Below are positions 62,423 to 64,000 of a stretch of 64,000 nucleotides of DNA, piece after piece. Location: the NCBI GenBank assembly GCA_004293445.1, contig RDYP01000007.1, positions 1-64,000 on the forward strand, written 5' to 3'. The position numbers and the translations under genes were made by a program. Positions within the stretch are counted from its first letter, which is position 1. Every line of letters starts with the position of its first letter. The stretch comes from Verrucomicrobiota bacterium. GTDB taxonomy: Bacteria > Verrucomicrobiota > Verrucomicrobiia > Verrucomicrobiales > Akkermansiaceae. The notes under the pieces are model-generated. The model did not search any database. It was not told where the DNA came from and saw only the letters and a program-made list of their open reading frames with translations.

Positions 62423-64000
62423 CTACGACTTCAAACTGGCGAGCCCCAGAACCGTCATGTTCTGGGCGATCTTGTCGTGAGCGATCAGCACATATTCCCA
62501 AGTTTTTCCGCCATTGGTCGCGCTGTAGTCGCTGGCCCGTCGACACCAGTTTTCCGCAGCCTCCTTCTTCGCGATCACGATCGGATCATCCAATTCCTTC
62601 CTCGCCTTGGGCTCGAACATGAAAATCGTCGATTCCGTCTCCGCCACGAAGTCCGGCTGATACTCGGGGTGATCCGCCCCATTCTTGTAGTAGATCTGGA
62701 ACTGGCCCTTCGCGGGCTTGAACCACTTGTTCGCCTCCCGGTCCAGAATCACCGCAAGCACGCGCTCTGCTTCGGACTGGAACTTCTGCGCCGAGTAAAG
62801 ACATCTTGAGAAGCCCCCGAAAAGATACTTCGACATGTTGCTCTTGTCGGCCGGAGAAACGCGAAAGTCCAAGGCCTGCTGGCGATAGTTCACCGTGAAC
62901 GCGCTCGGCTTCAGCTCGGTGAATCCCTTGCTGATCTTCACGTCGTAACCAGACGACTCTTCCCGGTAGTGCGACTGCATCTGTCCGTGGATGAAGCGCG
63001 CGATGTCCTTTTGGTGATGGTGAAGCACCTGCCACACCTCCTCTTCGGGGAGGTAGCTCTGGAAGTGTTTCACCGTCTGGCTCGCGAGGTCGTAGAGAAG
63101 CTCGGCGTTGCTGTCGTAGGAAATGTCGTCGAAATCGATCAAGCCGCCGACCACATAGTCCTCCATCCGCGGTTCGCGGAATCCCCTGCCGCTGACAGCA
63201 ACCGCTTCACCCGAGTCCGTGTGGAGATTGTGAACCCAAAGGTCTCTCGATGGCGCGGGGTATCGCAGCGACTTCAGATCCACCTGGAAGGGCTCGAACC
63301 AGCTCTTCACCTCTCCCCGCGGAACCACCAGAATCCGCGGAATCGGAATCATCTCCTTCACCACCAACGCTGTCGTCTTAAACACCACCTCGGCGATGTT
63401 CGGGCTCGCACCGATGCCTTCAAGTTCCCCCTGCTGCGGTCGATAAAGAGAGGTCACCTCATCGATGATGGCGTTCTGGATTTCCGGCGACTCCAGCGAG
63501 GCCAGGGTCGGAACGCTTTGAGGCTTTGATTCCAGCCTCTTGATGACTTCGAAAGCCAGGCGGGCAACCTTCTGCTGTTCGGGGGTCTCGAAAGCCACGG
63601 GAGCCTCGCTTCCGGCCACTTGAGTGTTCGCAGTGGCTTGTGGCGGCTTGATCCCCAGCAGGTTTGCGACGTTGGATTGAGACACCACCGTTTCCGTCCG
63701 GCTCTCGATGGCGTCGTCGTCCAGCTCGATGAGTTGCAGTTTCTTGATCGAGGAATCCGGCTTCCTGGCCTCGTCCACGATCTCCTGGAACTTGTCGTGC
63801 GCGATGATGTTGAGCCGGTCCACCGCGGCGACGCCGACCCGCCTGCCGTAGGGAAGACGGAGGCCGCGGCCGATGGACTGCTCGATCAGGATCCGCGCGT
63901 TCGCCGCCCGCAGCGGGACGATGGTGTAGAGATTGGTCACGTCCCAACCTTCCTTGAGCATGTTGACGTGGATCACGATCTCGGTGGGATCCTCGTTGTG
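62423..64000 (-). CDS. Type III-like restriction enzyme Res subunit / DEAD-box helicase, C-terminal part (runs off right edge)
   Basis: Upstream codons at the window edge read HNEDPTEIVIHVNMLKEGWDVTNLYTIVPLRAANARILIEQSIGRGLRLPYG (helicase motifs V/VI); C-terminal nuclease-like YQPDFVAETESTIFMFEPKA. Confidence 0.85.
   Translation of the reverse strand, partial: HNEDPTEIVIHVNMLKEGWDVTNLYTIVPLRAANARILIEQSIGRGLRLPYGRRVGVAAVDRLNIIAHDKFQEIVDEARKPDSSIKKLQLIELDDDAIESRTETVVSQSNVANLLGIKPPQATANTQVAGSEAPVAFETPEQQKVARLAFEVIKRLESKPQSVPTLASLESPEIQNAIIDEVTSLYRPQQGELEGIGASPNIAEVVFKTTALVVKEMIPIPRILVVPRGEVKSWFEPFQVDLKSLRYPAPSRDLWVHNLHTDSGEAVAVSGRGFREPRMEDYVVGGLIDFDDISYDSNAELLYDLASQTVKHFQSYLPEEEVWQVLHHHQKDIARFIHGQMQSHYREESSGYDVKISKGFTELKPSAFTVNYRQQALDFRVSPADKSNMSKYLFGGFSRCLYSAQKFQSEAERVLAVILDREANKWFKPAKGQFQIYYKNGADHPEYQPDFVAETESTIFMFEPKARKELDDPIVIAKKEAAENWCRRASDYSATNGGKTWEYVLIAHDKIAQNMTVLGLASLKS

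Overview
High-GC bacterial chromosome segment. Gene content (carB, hisF, argB, rsmA, secreted verrucomicrobial-type proteins, an SHD1-domain hydrolase) suggests Verrucomicrobiota, but this is inference. About 55 genes can be supported. Most are housekeeping: argB, hisF, sppA, carB, gnd, pgsA, def, two exbB/exbD loci, recO, deoC, mtnP, tRNA-Arg(TCT), tmk, fabF, a formate-dehydrogenase-like gene and ppsA. Restriction-modification genes sit at both edges: a truncated hsdS with yhcG (DUF1016) and hsdM on the left, and a truncated type III-like Res subunit on the right. The accessory regions worth most attention are: (1) a ~2.1 kb islet at 13501-15627 bounded by ~257-bp inverted repeats, carrying an HTH-MNT nucleotidyltransferase/HEPN pair, a frameshifted AbrB/MazE antitoxin and a 12-bp poly-C tract; (2) a single-ORF fusion of RsmA (KsgA) to a Nudix hydrolase; (3) an exact 54-bp duplication of the tRNA-Arg 3' end followed by a MITE-like palindrome; (4) a photolyase-like protein with apparently permuted domain order; (5) a divergent MglA-like GTPase with a degenerate P-loop next to a roadblock-like protein; (6) a 29-codon ORF translationally coupled between yhcG and hsdS. 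All calls come from reading the sequence and the supplied ORF translations; no database search was run.
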